A stretch of DNA of 64,000 nucleotides from Puccinia triticina (taxonomy: Eukaryota > Basidiomycota > Pucciniomycetes > Pucciniales > Pucciniaceae). Numbering within the stretch: position 1 is the stretch's first letter; every line of letters starts with the position of its first letter. Made by a program: the position numbers and the translations under genes. Below are positions 61,806 through 64,000 of the stretch, piece by piece. The notes under the pieces are model-generated. The model did no database searches. It was not told the DNA's origin and saw nothing but the letters and a program-made list of their open reading frames with translations. The stretch spans positions 7,555,501-7,619,500 of the forward strand of contig NC_070560.1 of assembly GCF_026914185.1 (NCBI RefSeq), in the 5' to 3' direction.

Positions 61806-62699
61806 GTGGTCCGAGACCAGTTCCACTGGTCACACAATCATATCTGCAGCCCCGGCTGTCTATGGGGGCCCCCAAGGCCAGCCAATGACCTATTTAAGCT
61901 CCTCCGGGGCCCAAAAGGCCCCGGGTGGCAATATGAGCAAATATTCAAAGTCATTCAAATATTTAAGCTAAAATAGGACCCGGCATTATTCAACTCAAAT
62001 CAAATACTTCAACTTATTTGATTTGATGTGCTAGTCTTTGCAGCTTCTGGGCGGAAATTAGGGCTAAAAATCACAAAAGTAGGTTTTTACCTGGCAAATC
62101 ACAGGCTGTTGAGGCTGCTCAAGGCGGGTAAAATTCTAATATGTAATTTAAAGCTATGGAATCTCCTTTCGGGCGGAGAAAGAGCCCTTTTTATAGCCTA
62201 GGAAGGCCTCCAGGGGCGCCCAGGGGACAGGGGGGCACTTGTGGGCACATTTTGAGGCTATTTGGTCGCGCTAGAAGGTGCTGTTGGTCGTGGAACCTTG
62301 AGGCTTGGATACAAGGGTTGCCAAGGACCAATTTCAGAGTTTCTGCGTGTTTATACACATGCTTTAACACGTCATAGGGGCTGGTTTGGGGGTTCTGTGA
62401 TACTTATTTCCGTGGAAATGTGCCCCAGAAGGTACTAGAACCAGCTTCTGTGCACTTGTACAAGTGTAAGCAGTGCTTTAAGTTTATACATGTTATGGAG
62501 GCGCTTATTAAATTCTCCAGTTCATTTGACCCTTTCTACATATTTACTACAGGTGTAATTTATGTGTAGTGAGGCTTGGGGGAAGCTGGGGCGCTTTCTA
62601 GTCTCTCCTGCACACACTGAAAGTCTCCTTTTTAGTCTAGAATGTTTTTATATTACATGAAATGGTAATTACAGCTTAATTGGTAATTAATTACATGTG
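61806..62699. other. No gene; probable LTR-like sequence of unknown family
   Basis: GGGCCC-rich palindromic patches near 61870-61930 and a TTTTTATAG box near 62190 suggest LTR material on the minus strand. I could not pair the ends. Confidence 0.3.
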
Positions 62700-63394
62700 T
62701 ACAAGATATATAATACTGAGCTGAGGGAAAAACAACTGGGGGGAGAGAGCTCCTTATATAGACAAATGTGAGGGATTTTAGCTACAAGGGGGACCCTGGA
62801 TGAGGGATTTTAGCTGGTGGCCCGCGTACAAGTGGTGTCAGAAGATACTAAATACAGGCAAAAAGTGGGGTGAGAAATGAAAGATGATGTCATACTAATG
62901 CAAGGAGCGCATAAACCAAGCGGGGAAATGTCAAATACAGGGGGACCTCATGCAAAGGGTGCATGAATGGTGTCAGACTAATGCAAGGAGTGCAGAAATG
63001 GGGTCAAAAGACTGCATGCAGCTGCAAGGGGTGTGTAAACAAAGCAGGGACATGTCAAATACAGAAGAAATGGGGATGGTCCCCTGCATATGCAGTGGAG
63101 ATAAGAGGGATAGAAAAGAGTATGTGTTTGGCTGGGGCTGAGTATGCGTATACCTGGGAAAGGTGACTTGAGGGGTGTGACAGGGTGATGACTGGGGCTG
63201 GCCGTGTCCATGAGGGTCCAAGAGGGTGTACTTCCAATCCAGCGGGGTTCCAGTGACGCTTCCAGTGGTGACTAAGGGTATAATTGGCCGTAGAATCCAT
63301 TTCTGAGGTCTATTTGGTGGTATCTTGAGGTGTATTGTGAGTAACTATGTAGTATAGAAAAAACTTTTGATTTTTCACTTTTCCGTCTACCACA
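62700..63394 (-). repeat. LTR-B copy, 3' LTR of an element running off the window
   Basis: On the minus strand it starts TGTGGTAGACGG at 63394 and follows the LTR-B sequence past the TATA region (CTATATAAGGAGC) to about 62700, where it is truncated. The polypurine tract GTTGGGGGAGGA (63395-63406) directly precedes it on the minus strand. This LTR is therefore attached to internal sequence. Confidence 0.6.
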
Positions 63395-63406
63395 TCCTCC
63401 CCCAAC

Positions 63407-64000
63407 TTATTGTCTGTCCCCAGACAATTCCACCGGAAAAGTGCCGTATCTTGACTTTTGGAAGCTTGAGGCTTGAATCTTTACTGGGTGACATGAGGAA
63501 TCCTTGGGAAATTGGCTGTTGGACGTCTTCTGGGTGCGGTGACCGAGAGGCGGAGCGGAGTGAAATTGGGTCAAAAAATTGTTTTTTGTCAATTTTATGA
63601 TTTTTTTTGAAGGGAAATTTTTGATTGTTCTGGGAGTCAAAGTGCTGCGCATTCGCGCAGTTCCGCAGTATTTGACGTCGAGCTGCTGTAGCTGCCGCCG
63701 CAGTCGCGTGAGCGCTCTGGTAGGGTGCGCGCGCCTGGAACCGCGAGGTTTGGTATTCAAGTGTTGATCGGGACCCGTTGGTCCGGTCCTGGTGCTTAAG
63801 CTTGGTCGGGCCTTGGGCCCGGGTGTTCTGCGCTCGCGCCCGCCCGTGTGTGTGTCTGGGCTTGCCTTGGGGTATGTATGTATATTGCCCTGGGGTATGT
63901 ATATCGCCCATACCCCCTGAGGGGCATCCTTCAACTTCTGCCGACTTCTCGACCCCGCCGAACTTTTGGATTTTGAACAATTTTGAACTCGAAGCCCTGT
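63407..64000 (-). other. 3' internal region of the LTR-B element, window edge
   Basis: Upstream of the polypurine tract on the minus strand. The end of a pol frame may lie at 64000-63930 (basic residues PKVRRGREVGRS, then a stop), but there is too little to identify it. The 197-codon frame at 63387-63980 crosses the tract into the LTR and is probably incidental. Confidence 0.3.

Overview
The window looks like a repeat-rich stretch of a fungal nuclear genome, most likely a basidiomycete and plausibly a rust fungus. That assignment is an inference from the retroelement families, short GT-AG introns with CTAAC-type branch sites and Zn2Cys6-type coding sequence. No ribosomal RNA, complete tRNA gene or CRISPR array was seen. 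Nearly everything interpretable is transposable element (TE), nested several layers deep. I read most insertion boundaries from terminal repeats and target-site duplications (TSDs).

Layout. 1-2.7 kb: unassigned sequence and an LTR broken by a solo LTR. 2.9-5.6 kb: a decayed hAT transposase gene split by two short terminal-inverted-repeat (TIR) elements. 6.2-8.6 kb: a solo LTR carrying a mariner-type MITE and a CACTA-type element filled with a nested satellite. 10.1-11.4 kb: the only good candidate host gene, a multi-exon Zn2Cys6-type gene on the minus strand. 14.5-15.1 kb: two MITEs. 15.35-23.86 kb: a complete, young Ty3 (gypsy) element on the minus strand with apparently identical LTRs and intact gag-PR and RT-RH-IN frames. 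24.36-39.78 kb: a CACTA-type element expanded to 15.4 kb by a solo LTR and by a second, decayed Ty3 element (26.16-38.84 kb), which itself holds an antisense Zn-cluster-like gene and three solo LTRs. 41.1-41.8 kb: a Mutator-like MITE with a 32-G run. 43.7-55.6 kb: a Ty1/copia element broken by a solo LTR, an undefined 1.5 kb insert and a young Ty3 element that has no gag. 56.7-64 kb: a mosaic of solo LTRs, LTR fragments and one BED-finger remnant.

Four patterns deserve attention. (1) The intact Ty3 element carries five copies of a 101-112 nt sequence shaped like a spliceosomal intron (GTAAGT to pyrimidine-AG), and its decayed relative carries two more. (2) One set of LTR insertions has 4-bp TSDs that almost all fit (A/C)CG(G/T), which suggests an integrase preference for CpG. 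(3) The primer-binding region of the intact Ty3 element preserves about 52 nt of a tRNA-Tyr(GUA), through the anticodon arm and with CCA. (4) Unrelated non-autonomous DNA transposons have bodies built from palindromic or tandem arrays. A canonical T TTT TTA slippery site sits at the gag-pol junction of the intact Ty3 element.

All reading was by eye from the sequence and translations. Family calls rest on motifs, not on database searches.
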